Shown: positions 14,812 through 23,564 of the stretch, one piece after another
Layout of the letters: every line of letters starts with the position of its first letter
Position numbering within the stretch: the stretch's first letter is position 1
Assembly: GCA_016930875.1 (NCBI GenBank)
Contig: JAFGFW010000007.1
Span: 1-33,236 of the forward strand
Reading direction: 5' to 3'
Length of the DNA stretch: 33,236 nt
Source: Deltaproteobacteria bacterium
GTDB lineage: Bacteria; Desulfobacterota; Desulfobacteria; Desulfobacterales; C00003060
Made by a program: the position numbers and the translations under genes
Notes under the pieces: generated by a model
What the model saw: only the letters and a program-made list of their open reading frames with translations
The model's database searches: none
What the model was told of the DNA's origin: nothing

Positions 14812-16085
14812 GGGCGTATCATGGCCCCCAATCGGACAACCTTTTCGATCCTTGCGGATGTCGCATCGGCTAATCCTGAAAAATCGGATGGGCTTCCCAC
14901 TATGGCCTGGCTGAAAAATCGCTGAAGTTCCTGGCTGATCATGGGGTAAACAGGGGAAAGGGGCCGGGGTCTTGCCCTTTCAAAAGCCGGCAGAAAGGCA
15001 TTCAAGTGGGGCATCTTTTTCCGAATCTCGGCATCACGGTAGACCAGTGTCCGGGTTGGAGCCAAACCTGCCTCCAAAGCAAGCGCCTTCTGACTTTCGT
15101 ATGAGGTCATGAATTGAACAAATTGCCATGCCTCTTCCGGGTATTTGGACCATCGGCTGATGCCAAACTGCCATCCTCCCAGGGTTGAAGCGGAACTGTG
15201 GCCTGGGAAGGCTGGCAGTGCCCCCACGCCGATTTTCCCGGCGACCCTTGATTTGTTGGGATCGTTGGCCACCGCCCAGGCGTATGGCCAGTTGCGATGG
15301 AATACTGCTTTCCCCTGGATGAATAGTTCCAGCGATTCGGGTTCCTCGTAGTTGATGGCGCCTCTGGGCGCGGCCTTTCCTATAATCTGGTCACGCACAA
15401 AAGCAATCGCTCTTATTGCAAAGGGCTTGGTCAGAAGGCCCCGGCCTTTTTGAGAGTCGAGCACAATTCCTCCGTGTGACCAGATAAATTCCAACATGTT
15501 GCAGACCAGCCCCTCATATTGCTTGAACTGGGCCGAGTAAATGTGGAGGCCCGGATCGGCCTCCCCTTTAAGAATTGCCTGTCCCTGGGTCAGCATCTCC
15601 GTCCACGACCGTGGAGGTTTGAAATCGTATTTGTCCAAGAAATCTTTCCGGTAATAGAAAAGGCCGCATCCCAGATAGCACGGAACCCCATAGATTTGGC
15701 CCATATAGGTGTTTGCGGCGATGGGTGCGTGCAGGAACTTCTTTTGCTCTTTGATCGTGAACTTGGACGTAAGCTCCATGGCCCAGCCAGCACTGGCAAA
15801 TTCCGGGGGCCAGATGACGTCCATGAAAAAGACGTCCACAGAGTCGTCCTTGTTCTTGAGGCGCTGGGTCACGATGGCGTGATATTCGGTGGATGAGTGA
15901 GGGCCAACTTGAATCTGGACACGAATTTTGGGATGTTGTTGATGAAAATGTCGAATTAAACGTTCCCAGACTTCAGGTTGATTCGGTTTCCACGTGAGGA
16001 AGACGATCGTCCGCGGTTCTTCAGCTTTTAATTGCGCACTGAGAAAGACTACAAACAGAGTGATCAACAGGCGAATCGTTTTCAT
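14808..16085 (-). CDS. Extracellular solute-binding protein, family 1
   Basis: The 425-residue protein has a signal peptide (IRLLITLFVVFLSAQLKA, cleavage before EEPR). The mature part has the family-1 substrate-binding layout: TIVFLTWKPNQPEVWERLIRHFHQQHP at the start, then DVFFMDVIWPPEFASAGWA and GKAVFHRNWPYAWAVA, and LGGWQFGISRWSKYPEEAWQFVQFM late in the protein. Family 1 usually binds oligosaccharides, glycerol phosphodiesters and similar polyols. The ligand cannot be read from sequence. No N-terminal lipobox cysteine is present, so it is a soluble periplasmic protein. Its start overlaps the stop of the nitrilase-family gene (ATGA). Confidence 0.9.
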   Translation of the reverse strand: MKTIRLLITLFVVFLSAQLKAEEPRTIVFLTWKPNQPEVWERLIRHFHQQHPKIRVQIQVGPHSSTEYHAIVTQRLKNKDDSVDVFFMDVIWPPEFASAGWAMELTSKFTIKEQKKFLHAPIAANTYMGQIYGVPCYLGCGLFYYRKDFLDKYDFKPPRSWTEMLTQGQAILKGEADPGLHIYSAQFKQYEGLVCNMLEFIWSHGGIVLDSQKGRGLLTKPFAIRAIAFVRDQIIGKAAPRGAINYEEPESLELFIQGKAVFHRNWPYAWAVANDPNKSRVAGKIGVGALPAFPGHSSASTLGGWQFGISRWSKYPEEAWQFVQFMTSYESQKALALEAGLAPTRTLVYRDAEIRKKMPHLNAFLPAFERARPRPLSPVYPMISQELQRFFSQAIVGSPSDFSGLADATSARIEKVVRLGAMIRP

Positions 16086-16978
16086 CTGGCCCCTCCAATT
16101 CTTGCGACTTTCTTCCGGCCCTTTCCTTTGGCGTTGACGGTTTGGGCTTCTCGAATCTGGCTCTCCGTGATCACACGCTCAGCCCTGTGGCGGTCTACAA
16201 CCTCGCGGTAGAGTAGAGGGCGCCTATAGGGAAAAATCGGTTCTTGTTCTCGCCATTTATCAATCTCTGCCAAGTCTATTTCTGCTTCAAGAATTGTCTC
16301 TTTTCGACCTGCCTTGCCGACGGTCTCTCCTCGAGGGCTAAGTATCCCGCTGTGACCTGAGAAAAAAGGGCCAGGGCGATTGGCATAGATCACAAAAACC
16401 TCATTAAAGATGGCTGCCCCTGACAGGCGTCGCCAGACATAGTCTACGGGGAACTCCTTCGGGACGGCAGAAAGGTTCACAACCACGTCAGCGCCCTTAA
16501 GTGCCAATACTCTCCAGACTTCTGAAAAGGCAGCATCAAAACAAATCGTAATCCCGATTTTCCCAAAAGGGGTGTCAAATACCTTCAGCTCTTTGCCAGG
16601 CACAAAATGTTCTGTCCAATGGACATGGGTTTTTACATAACTTTGGACTGTATTTTTGTCGACGTACGTTGCCAAGTTGTAGAACCGTTCTCCCCACCTT
16701 TTTGACTCACCAATAATGACTCTGGCATCAAGATCCTTTACAAGTTCATAAAGATCTTGGGAGATAGACTTGTGGACTGTCTTCATTCTCCTGTACAAAA
16801 AACCTTCAGGTTTTTCCAAGGAGGGATGTCCGTGCAGGATCAATTCAGGAAAAACAATGAGGTCGCTCGATCTGTGTTCCTTGATAATGGTTTCGATCTT
16901 TCCAAGATGCAATTGAACACTATCGGCATCATAGTTTATCTGTGCGACACATACCTTTTTTTTTGCATTTCGAGCCAT
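16082..16978 (-). CDS. Carbon-nitrogen hydrolase (nitrilase superfamily amidase)
   Basis: With the ATG at 16978 the protein has 298 residues and all three catalytic residues of the superfamily: Glu45 (VFPELILHG), Lys116 (SYVKTHVHW) and Cys146 (ITICFDAAF). These enzymes hydrolyse amides, N-carbamoyl compounds or nitriles in the cytoplasm. The C-terminal 40 residues are basic (KGKGRKKVARIGG). A GTG eight codons upstream is open but has no ribosome-binding site, whereas GGGAG precedes the chosen ATG at a slightly long distance. It is translationally coupled to the ABC importer genes, which suggests it acts on the imported compound. Confidence 0.88.
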   Translation of the reverse strand: MARNAKKKVCVAQINYDADSVQLHLGKIETIIKEHRSSDLIVFPELILHGHPSLEKPEGFLYRRMKTVHKSISQDLYELVKDLDARVIIGESKRWGERFYNLATYVDKNTVQSYVKTHVHWTEHFVPGKELKVFDTPFGKIGITICFDAAFSEVWRVLALKGADVVVNLSAVPKEFPVDYVWRRLSGAAIFNEVFVIYANRPGPFFSGHSGILSPRGETVGKAGRKETILEAEIDLAEIDKWREQEPIFPYRRPLLYREVVDRHRAERVITESQIREAQTVNAKGKGRKKVARIGGAR

Positions 16979-17105
16979 GCCGTCTTGGGCTCCCGGAGAC
17001 ACGCTTGTTGAACGGACAATGACAAATAACCCGAACAGTCATATAAGCAAATTCTGCCACATCACCCAAGACAGGATCAAACGAAGAAGATCAAAAACTT
17101 TTGTG

Positions 17106-17127
17106 AATTTAGGGGGTTCCCCCAATT
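17106..17127. promoter_or_regulatory. Inverted repeat between asnB-like gene and nitrilase gene
   Basis: GGGGG (17112-17116) and CCCCC (17119-17123) surround a 2-bp centre, flanked by AATT on both sides with a small asymmetry. With so short a loop it looks more like a DNA operator than a terminator. It lies about 130-150 bp before the nitrilase start. Confidence 0.3.
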
Positions 17128-17213
17128 AGCGTACTGAAGTGATGGGTTTATCTGAATCGCATACAACAGTCGGTACCGCAATCTATAATGTCAATGGGTT
17201 GTAGAAATCATGT

Positions 17214-18839
17214 CTAATTAGCCAGAAACGGAGGAATGTATTTGCTCTGAACACTTTCCCCGATTTTCTCTAAGTAAGAACGAGGGGCATCATCGCCATA
17301 ATCATCATCTCCATAACGGTATAGGCTCCCCTTGTCTCTTTTGATATTTTCATCTACGAGAGCGGAGTCAATTTTTTGGACATGACCCTTGGCAATCCTT
17401 TCAATGATTGCGTGGATTCCCGAGCCGGATTGTGCAGGGTCTTTGGCCCGGAACGCAAGATAGGGGGGCACGCCCAATTCAACGGCTGCTTGTCGGTGGA
17501 CCCTTTTGCGAAGACTGTCTTTTTTCCCTTCGAGCTTCAGCCTTGGAGATATCCGCATGGCGGTCTGGATCACATCTCTATCGAGATACGGGGCTCTGAG
17601 CTCTATCGAATGAGCCATGGTAAGCTTATCCTCTCTTTCAAGGGTATCGGTATACAAGAAAGTCAGATCCTCCCAAAGCTTCTCATGGAGCCTCAGGTAT
17701 CCGAATTCAGCAAGCACGTCGTTGTACCATGGATAGCCCGCAAAGAGTTCATCCGCTGCCTGCCCTGTAAACATGACCCTGATATCATCCTTTCCCGCCA
17801 ACCTGGCGGCCAGATACATGGGAATGGCCACCTCGACCTGGAGGAGACCACTTTCTTCCACGTTTTGGATGATTTCAGGCAGAATATTTTCAACCATGAC
17901 TTCATCAATGATAGTTGTCTTTAGTTCAAGCCCCAGATTTTCCGCAACAGAACGTGCGGCCTGAATATCGCCGGACTCCTCAATGCCGGTGCAGTAGCAG
18001 ACAATATTTTTGCCCTCGCGTTGTAAGAGCTTTGAAATAAGCACAGAATCTATGCCTCCGGAAAATATGACACCGATACGGGATTCGGTAAGCCCGGTGA
18101 GTCTTTTCTTGACGGCCGTGATCAAGGTTTTTTTGTATAGTCGCACTGCTTCGCGAAAATCGACGATATCGATTTGGGGGAATTGCAAATGAAACCCTTC
18201 GTGCACCTCCGTTGCCGAAGGATTTATGCACAGGATATCTCCAGGATCCAATCTCACCGGCTGGTCTTGACCATTCCAGAGCGCCTTTTTCTCTGAAGCA
18301 AAGTACGTGGTATTTGCATTCTGGATGTAATAAAGAGGTTTCTTGCCTATGGGGTCCCTTGCCACCATAACGGATTTGCCATCCGTGACGGCGATGGCAT
18401 ACATACCGTCAAGAAGCCCTATAACCTTTCTCATGGCATCTAAGAGGTCACCTCGATATGTCTCTTCCAAGAGGTGCACGATTACCTCACTGTCGCTACT
18501 CGTCTTTATGTCATGGGACTGATAAAGCAGGCCCCTCAATTTTTGATAATTATATATCTCTCCATTATGAATCAATATCAGTTTTCCATCACAAGAAATG
18601 TAAGGCTGGGTAGGTTTTTCGTTGCCCACAATTCTGAGCCTTGAATGCCCCAAAGCAATGTGGCTTTCATTTAAAAGATCCTCTTTCAATTCCTCGATAT
18701 TGTTTGCCCTTACTAGCTTTCCATCCAGACAAATACCATGCGTATCCGGCCCTCTATGCGCCATCTTCATTAACATGTCGTAGACGTCGGTTGAGGCTAT
18801 CTTGCCGTTTTGGACGAAGTGTCCACATATAGTGCACAT
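17214..18839 (-). CDS. asnB: Asparagine synthetase-like glutamine amidotransferase
   Basis: The 541-residue protein has an N-terminal class-II glutaminase domain with the nucleophile Cys2 (MCTICGHF; most relatives have MCGI). It also has HRGPDTHG (about residue 28), LGHSRLRIV and the NGEIYN motif. The C-terminal synthetase domain has the PP-loop GVIFSGGIDSVLISKLL (near residue 260) and ELRAPYLDRDVIQTA. It should transfer glutamine-derived ammonia to a carboxylate activated by ATP. Free aspartate is the usual substrate, but relatives act on other acids or peptides, and the nearby ABC importer and amidase leave that open. An AAGGAG lies about 11 bases before the ATG. The gap to the nitrilase gene is 235 bp, so co-transcription is possible but not certain. 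Confidence 0.85.
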   Translation of the reverse strand: MCTICGHFVQNGKIASTDVYDMLMKMAHRGPDTHGICLDGKLVRANNIEELKEDLLNESHIALGHSRLRIVGNEKPTQPYISCDGKLILIHNGEIYNYQKLRGLLYQSHDIKTSSDSEVIVHLLEETYRGDLLDAMRKVIGLLDGMYAIAVTDGKSVMVARDPIGKKPLYYIQNANTTYFASEKKALWNGQDQPVRLDPGDILCINPSATEVHEGFHLQFPQIDIVDFREAVRLYKKTLITAVKKRLTGLTESRIGVIFSGGIDSVLISKLLQREGKNIVCYCTGIEESGDIQAARSVAENLGLELKTTIIDEVMVENILPEIIQNVEESGLLQVEVAIPMYLAARLAGKDDIRVMFTGQAADELFAGYPWYNDVLAEFGYLRLHEKLWEDLTFLYTDTLEREDKLTMAHSIELRAPYLDRDVIQTAMRISPRLKLEGKKDSLRKRVHRQAAVELGVPPYLAFRAKDPAQSGSGIHAIIERIAKGHVQKIDSALVDENIKRDKGSLYRYGDDDYGDDAPRSYLEKIGESVQSKYIPPFLAN

Positions 18840-18902
18840 CCTAAAGACATCTCCTTTCCCCGTGTTTTGCGACTTTGCTAATCAAACGACGATGAACTCG
18901 CA

Positions 18903-19050
18903 AAAGGTTTTTTGTGAGCGACATTGAGCATTTTGGGAAAAAACAGTTGTGCTGTTCAGCGTCAAAAAAATGGTAGCTGTTTGAGGGCGATAGCCAGGAT
19001 TTTAGCATCTTGGCTGAACTCAAGCGTGCCTAAAAGGTTCACGGAGCGAA
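18903..19050. repeat. Structured dispersed repeat, copy 1
   Basis: This copy shares with 26822-27010 the blocks CGACATTGAGCA-TTTTGG-AAAAA and TGTTTGAGGGCG-TAGCC. The variable parts between the blocks pair with each other: GTTCAGC near 18954-18960 with GCTGAAC near 19013-19019. An outer stem pairs TTGAGCATTTTGGG with the complement near 19029-19042. No open frame fits it. It lies in the leader of the asnB-like gene if the promoter at 19233-19261 is used. Confidence 0.6.
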
Positions 19051-19206
19051 CAAAATTAACTTCTTACACTTACGAAACCGTAAACGATCAGTCCTTCAAA
19101 GGAAGGATCAAAATGGGCGGAGCATTTGATGATAAGTTAACGTATAGGCATAGGCCAGAATCCAGGTGGCCATTTTGGACCCAGTGCCCCAGCCCGACAA
19201 CGCTCT

Positions 19207-19261
19207 TTTCAGTTAAGATTGTTTTAACTCAAAATATACAGCATAAGATACTAGTTGTCAA
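19207..19261 (-). promoter_or_regulatory. Strong promoter-like sequence with inverted-repeat operator
   Basis: The minus strand has TTGACA (19256-19261), a 17-bp spacer and TATATT (19233-19238), close to the sigma-70 consensus. Directly downstream, spanning the expected start point, is an inverted repeat AGTTAA-n7-TTAACT (19211-19229), extended by TTTT and AAAA on the outside after one mismatch. This could be a repressor operator. The transcript would have a leader of about 390 nt before the asnB-like gene, including the structured repeat. Confidence 0.5.
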
Positions 19262-19593
19262 CCCGCGCTGTCTTATGGAACCATCAAGACGATAGCCAAT
19301 AAACCGGACAAGCATTTCGATGCAGATTTATATCTTTTTGCCCCATACTATCCGTCACGTCCTCTATTCTAAAGTTGCTGTGACAATTGATTGAAGCCAT
19401 GCCGATTCATGACTCAAAGATGACATGGCCTTTCCCAGCAGCTGCGATTTTGGTCAAGGCGCCTGTTTTCCTCACAGCCGTATTTTTGAATATCACCGTT
19501 TGCTGAGGTAGTACGAGTTCAGACAGGCCGATGGGAAAGAAACACTTTTGGGTTGGCAGTAAGAACGAAAAACAAGTAAAGAGTCGAGGACTG

Positions 19594-19680
19594 CTATTCG
19601 GATTTCCTTCGGTTAGGCTTCTGCTTTGGCTTCATAACGTAGAATGCCTTATTGTCATCAATGATCAGAAGATTTGCCAT
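19594..19680 (-). pseudogene. 5' fragment of an NtrC-type response regulator gene
   Basis: One base after the glyS stop codon a 28-codon frame begins MANLLIIDDNKAF and ends at a TAG. Its first 39 nt match the start of the activator gene at 11907 in 35 positions ([13 protein letters not shown]), which is closer than protein conservation alone would require. The similarity then stops. I read this as the remnant of a duplicated or recombined regulator gene. It could in principle still be translated as a short peptide behind glyS. Confidence 0.5.
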
Positions 19681-19681
19681 A

Positions 19682-21781
19682 TTACGTTGAAATCTTCGAA
19701 AAATCGGCAAAGATGGCAAAAAGGTCGGCAATTTCTCCAAGCAGTGCCAGGCGGTTTTGCTTAAGGCTCTTGTCGTCGGTTAGGACCATAACCCCATCAA
19801 AAAAGCCGTCCACCGGCCCCTTCAGGGTGGACACTGCAAGCAGAGCACGATCAAAGGCCGCCTTTTCTATGTCTTCGGATATTTCCTGTTTCACCTTTTG
19901 AAAGGCGTCATAAAGTACTTGCTCACACGGTTCCCGAAACATGCCGGGATCTGTTTCAGCTCGGTGGGCATCGGGCGCAATGTCGCCTGTTTGCCTGGCC
20001 TTTCTGATGATGTTCACCACACGTTTAAAGGCCGTGGCAAGGGGCTCGAAATCCGGTTTGGCCTTCAGGTCTTGCAGTGCCGCTGTTCGTTTTAGTACTG
20101 CCGGGATATTGTTAACGGAAGCGCTGACCACAGCAGCAATCAGATCCTTGGCAAATCCCTGTTCTGCCAGCAGGTGCTCCATGCGATGCTGGAAAAACGT
20201 GAGGACCTTGCGGGCGGTTTGCTCCCGGTCTTCGGATATTTTGTCGTTGAAAAGCTCAAGGCTCTTTAGAATGAGTCCTTTAAGAGAGGTGGAGATGGTC
20301 CTTACCAGCATGATCTGGATGATCCCCACGGCCTGGCGCCTCAGGGCATAGGGGTCTGTTGTTCCGGTAGGAATCAGACCAATTCCAAAGCATCCGCAGA
20401 TCGTATCCAGCTTGTCAGCCATGCTCAGCAGGGCGCCGGCAGTCGTTTCGGGAAGGGCCCCCCCGGCATGGGCCGGCAGATAGTGTTCCTCAATGGCCCG
20501 GGCCACAGCCTCTGGTTCCCCTGAGCGGGCTGCATAAATGCGCCCCATGACCCCCTGGAGCTTTGGGAATTCATTGACCATTTGACACGTAAGGTCTGAT
20601 TTACACAACCATGCGGCCCGCGATACAGTTGTCTTTAGCTCCGGAGCTGTCAACTCTGCGAGGCGCTCGGCGAGTTTTTGAGTTCGACACACCTTTTCGA
20701 ACATCGATCCCAGCTTCGCCTGGAAGAGTACTCCTTTGAGCCTGCCCACCATTTCGTGAGAGGGGCTCTTTGCGTCAGTCTCAAAGAAAAAGCGTGCATC
20801 TTCGAGCCTGGCCCGAAGCACGCGCTCGTGTCCCGAAGTTATTACTGCCATGTCTTCGGCGGGGGTGTTGTTGACCGCGATGAAACAGGGCAACAGCTCG
20901 TTATCGGAGTTGACTACGGCAAAGTATTTTTGGTGTTCCCGCATGGCGGTGATCAGGACTTCACTGGGGACTTTGAGAAAGTCCTTGTCAAAAGTTCCGG
21001 CCGACACGGCAACGTACTCCACCAGATGGGTGACTGTGTCAAGCAAGTCATCATCGGGAAGGATTCTGCCACCCAGATTACGAGCAGCTTTTGCAATTTC
21101 CATTTCTATCATTTTCTTGCGTTCGCTTATGTCGGCCAGAACAAAGGCAGACCGGAGCGCAGGGACGTATTCGGAAGCATCCCTGACGGCAATGGATCTT
21201 GGATCCATAAAGCGATGACCAAAGGTTCGTCGACCGCTCTTGATACTTTCGAGCATGAAAGGGATGATCCGGTCTCCTAAAAGGGCCAGGATGGAATGAA
21301 TCGGCCTGGCAAAAGCCAGACTCAGATCGGCCCAGCGCATGGTCTTGGGAAAGGGAATAGCAGTAATCACTTCCGGGATAATGGTTTGAAGGAGCTTCAG
21401 GGATGCCTGTCCTCGTTCGGTTTTCCTGACACACACATAATCGCCTTTGGCTGTTTCCTTGATGGTTAGGCGGTTCACCGAAATTCCCTGACTCTTTGCA
21501 AAACCTTCTGCTGCCCTCGTAGGCCGCCCTTCGGAGTCAAAGGCCACTGCCTTTGGAGGGCCTAGAACCTCTTTGCTGATGGACGCTTGCCGTTCAGAGA
21601 CATCTTGAACTATCAGGACAAGACGCCTCGGGGTTCCAAAGGTCTGTACATTTTTGGCGTGTTCGATGCGGACCTGTGACAGTTTCTGGTCCATGAGAGT
21701 TGCCATGGCCTCAAGGGCGGGTGTGATATATCCCGCAGGTATCTCCTCAGTTACGATTTCAATGAGTAAAGATCCGGACAT
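19682..21781 (-). CDS. glyS: Glycyl-tRNA synthetase beta subunit
   Basis: The 699-residue protein matches the bacterial glycyl-tRNA synthetase beta chain in length and in motifs: LLIEIVTEEIPAGYI at the N-terminus, TFGTPRRLVLIVQDVSERQ, LKVPSEVLITAMREHQKYFAV near residue 260, and VVNEFPKLQGVMGRIYA-type (here CQMVNEFPKLQGVMGRIYAA) near 400. The C-terminal part is helical and ends near a DALR-like anticodon-binding region. With the alpha subunit it forms the alpha2beta2 enzyme that charges tRNA-Gly. The alpha-subunit gene ends 5 bp upstream, so the two are co-transcribed. No T-box or other leader structure is evident. Confidence 0.96.
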   Translation of the reverse strand: MSGSLLIEIVTEEIPAGYITPALEAMATLMDQKLSQVRIEHAKNVQTFGTPRRLVLIVQDVSERQASISKEVLGPPKAVAFDSEGRPTRAAEGFAKSQGISVNRLTIKETAKGDYVCVRKTERGQASLKLLQTIIPEVITAIPFPKTMRWADLSLAFARPIHSILALLGDRIIPFMLESIKSGRRTFGHRFMDPRSIAVRDASEYVPALRSAFVLADISERKKMIEMEIAKAARNLGGRILPDDDLLDTVTHLVEYVAVSAGTFDKDFLKVPSEVLITAMREHQKYFAVVNSDNELLPCFIAVNNTPAEDMAVITSGHERVLRARLEDARFFFETDAKSPSHEMVGRLKGVLFQAKLGSMFEKVCRTQKLAERLAELTAPELKTTVSRAAWLCKSDLTCQMVNEFPKLQGVMGRIYAARSGEPEAVARAIEEHYLPAHAGGALPETTAGALLSMADKLDTICGCFGIGLIPTGTTDPYALRRQAVGIIQIMLVRTISTSLKGLILKSLELFNDKISEDREQTARKVLTFFQHRMEHLLAEQGFAKDLIAAVVSASVNNIPAVLKRTAALQDLKAKPDFEPLATAFKRVVNIIRKARQTGDIAPDAHRAETDPGMFREPCEQVLYDAFQKVKQEISEDIEKAAFDRALLAVSTLKGPVDGFFDGVMVLTDDKSLKQNRLALLGEIADLFAIFADFSKIST

Positions 21782-21786
21782 CTAGA

Positions 21787-22689
21787 TTATCCCTCGTCTT
21801 TGATGAGCAGTTGTTTAATCCTCTGCTCAAGCAACGGAAATCCCATGGTTTTTCTTTGTTCGAAATAGGCCGCGCCGCAGGCCCGCGCAAGATTCCTCAC
21901 GCGGGCGATATAGCCCGTCCTTTCGGTAACGCTTATGGCGCCGCGAGCATCGAGCAGGTTAAAAACATGGGAACACTTCAGGCAATATTCATAGGCGGGC
22001 AGCACCAGAGCCCCAATAACACGCTGGCATTCAGCCTCATACATGTCAAAGAGGGTGAGGAGCATTTTGACATCAGAGAGTTCGAAGTTGTATGTGGAAT
22101 GCTCTACTTCCGCCTGATGGTGCAGGTCTCCGTAGGTGATGGAATCGTTCCATTTCAGGTTATAAACGTTGTCTACACCTTGCAGATACATGGCAATCCG
22201 TTCCAGGCCGTATGTAATTTCAACAGAGACAGGATCAAGTTCAATACTTGCTGCCTGTTGGAAGTAGGTAAACTGGGTAATTTCCATTCCGTCAAGCCAC
22301 ACTTCCCACCCGAGCCCGGATGCTCCAAGGGTCGGCGATTCCCAATCATCTTCCACAAAGCGGATGTCGTGGGCCAAGGGGTCCAACCCGAGGGCTTTCA
22401 GGCTTCTCAGGTACATGTCCTGGATCTTGAGTGGGGAAGGCTTGAGGATGACCTGATATTGGTAGTAGTGTTGAAGCCGGTTGGGATTCTTTCCGTAGCG
22501 GCCGTCCGTGGGCCGGCGAGAAGGCTCTACGTAGGCTACCCGCCAGGGTTCGGGACCGAGGACTCTTAGAAGGGTATCCGGATGAAAGGTGCCTGCCCCG
22601 ACTTCAATGTCGTAGGGTTGCTGCAGGATGCAACCGTGTCGTGCCCAGAATTTTTCAAGGGCCTGGATGAGTTTCTGAAAGGTCAGCAT
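21787..22689 (-). CDS. glyQ: Glycyl-tRNA synthetase alpha subunit
   Basis: The 300-residue protein is the catalytic alpha chain, highly conserved along its length. It begins [48 protein letters not shown] and continues with [28 protein letters not shown] and [35 protein letters not shown]. It activates glycine with ATP. An AAGGAAAC ribosome-binding site precedes the ATG at 22689. The 102-bp gap to recO shows nothing I can identify. Confidence 0.97.
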   Translation of the reverse strand: MLTFQKLIQALEKFWARHGCILQQPYDIEVGAGTFHPDTLLRVLGPEPWRVAYVEPSRRPTDGRYGKNPNRLQHYYQYQVILKPSPLKIQDMYLRSLKALGLDPLAHDIRFVEDDWESPTLGASGLGWEVWLDGMEITQFTYFQQAASIELDPVSVEITYGLERIAMYLQGVDNVYNLKWNDSITYGDLHHQAEVEHSTYNFELSDVKMLLTLFDMYEAECQRVIGALVLPAYEYCLKCSHVFNLLDARGAISVTERTGYIARVRNLARACGAAYFEQRKTMGFPLLEQRIKQLLIKDEG

Positions 22690-22791
22690 GTTGTTTCCTT
22701 ATACATACGTCATTAGACAGGATTGAAAGGAGCAACAAGATCAAACAGCTCTTACCACTGAAGCAATGGGCTTGTAAAGAGATCAATCGAA

Positions 22792-23559
22792 TCATCTGGC
22801 AGTGAGTTGTTTGAGGAATCTCAGGCTTTTTGTCTCCTTTCCGAGATGGTACGGCACAAAGGCCTCAAGCATCTTATGACTCTCTTCGATTGCCTGATCG
22901 GAGAACCGGAGCCGGTGGAGTGTCCCTAATGGCGCATTCAAAACCCAGCGGAGGAGCTTGATCGTTCCCTTGGAAAAGGAGAGGTGGCCTGGTCTGCCGG
23001 GGGAACATTTTTCGCATAATATCCCCCCTCGTTTTACATTGAAGACAACGGAGGAGCGCTCAAATTCATCGAGGGGTGTCTGGCAGTTGGCGCAATGGTC
23101 TAGGCCAGGTCTAAAGCCGCTTATGCCCATGAAGTGAAGCTGAAATGCGATGTGAAGGATCTCGTGGGACAGACTTCCGGAGTTGAGTTGATCCAGTACA
23201 TGCTCAAGGAGCTTGTACAAAGAAGGCTGTTTCTGGCCTTGCTCCATCCACTGATAGACCAACTCGCACCAGTAGCTGGCATAGGCGGTCTTGCTGATGC
23301 TGGTTCGGATCTGCTCAAAAGGGTGGACTATCGAGGCTTCCTGCAATATGGGCAGCCCCCGGCCTCGACCATAGGTCCACACCAGGTTCAAGACCGAGAA
23401 GAGTTCCAGAATTCCTGCAAAGCGTTTGACGCTCTTTTTGGCTCCCTTGGCTATTAGAGAGACTTTTCCTCGTTTGAGAGTGAAGAAGGTAATGATCTTG
23501 TCATAATCGCCATGCTCGGTTGCCCGGAGCATAATGGCAGGGGAAGACAGGTGCGGCAT
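22792..23559 (-). CDS. recO: DNA repair protein RecO
   Basis: The 255-residue protein has the N-terminal OB-fold (about residues 1-80, AIMLRATEHGDYDKIITFFTLKRGKVSLIAKGAKKS) and the helical C-terminal domain of RecO. A four-cysteine zinc site is present (CANCQTPLDEFE...LCEKCSPG, about residues 157-190). RecO acts with RecR and RecF to load RecA onto SSB-coated gaps and anneals complementary strands. It begins 5 bp after the mgtE stop codon, so the two genes are probably co-transcribed. Confidence 0.92.
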   Translation of the reverse strand: MPHLSSPAIMLRATEHGDYDKIITFFTLKRGKVSLIAKGAKKSVKRFAGILELFSVLNLVWTYGRGRGLPILQEASIVHPFEQIRTSISKTAYASYWCELVYQWMEQGQKQPSLYKLLEHVLDQLNSGSLSHEILHIAFQLHFMGISGFRPGLDHCANCQTPLDEFERSSVVFNVKRGGILCEKCSPGRPGHLSFSKGTIKLLRWVLNAPLGTLHRLRFSDQAIEESHKMLEAFVPYHLGKETKSLRFLKQLTAR

Positions 23560-23564
23560 AAGGG

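Larger units (their letters stand above)
18840..19681. other. 842-bp region without an intact gene
   Basis: This stretch contains the asnB-like leader, the first copy of the structured repeat (18903-19050), a strong minus-strand promoter-like sequence with an inverted repeat (19207-19261), and the fragment of a response regulator gene (19594-19680). Between about 19430 and 19640 one minus-strand frame stays open for about 70 codons, ending ALTKIAAAGKGHVIFES, without a good start. It may be the tail of a decayed gene, but I do not recognise it. Confidence 0.55.

Noticed and set aside
17003-17213. Sigma-54 promoter before the nitrilase-family gene
   Set aside because: The closest match, TGGCAG...TTTGC on the minus strand, has GG and GC separated by 8 bases, not 10.
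18841-19023. Minus-strand open frame of 60 codons upstream of the asnB-like gene
   Set aside because: It lies inside the structured repeat and its composition is explained by the repeat arms.
20678-21280. Plus-strand open frame of 200 codons opposite glyS
   Set aside because: It is antisense to conserved glyS sequence with no family features of its own.
21811-22569. Plus-strand open frame of 252 codons opposite glyQ
   Set aside because: GlyQ on the minus strand is highly conserved along its whole length, so this long frame is a shadow.
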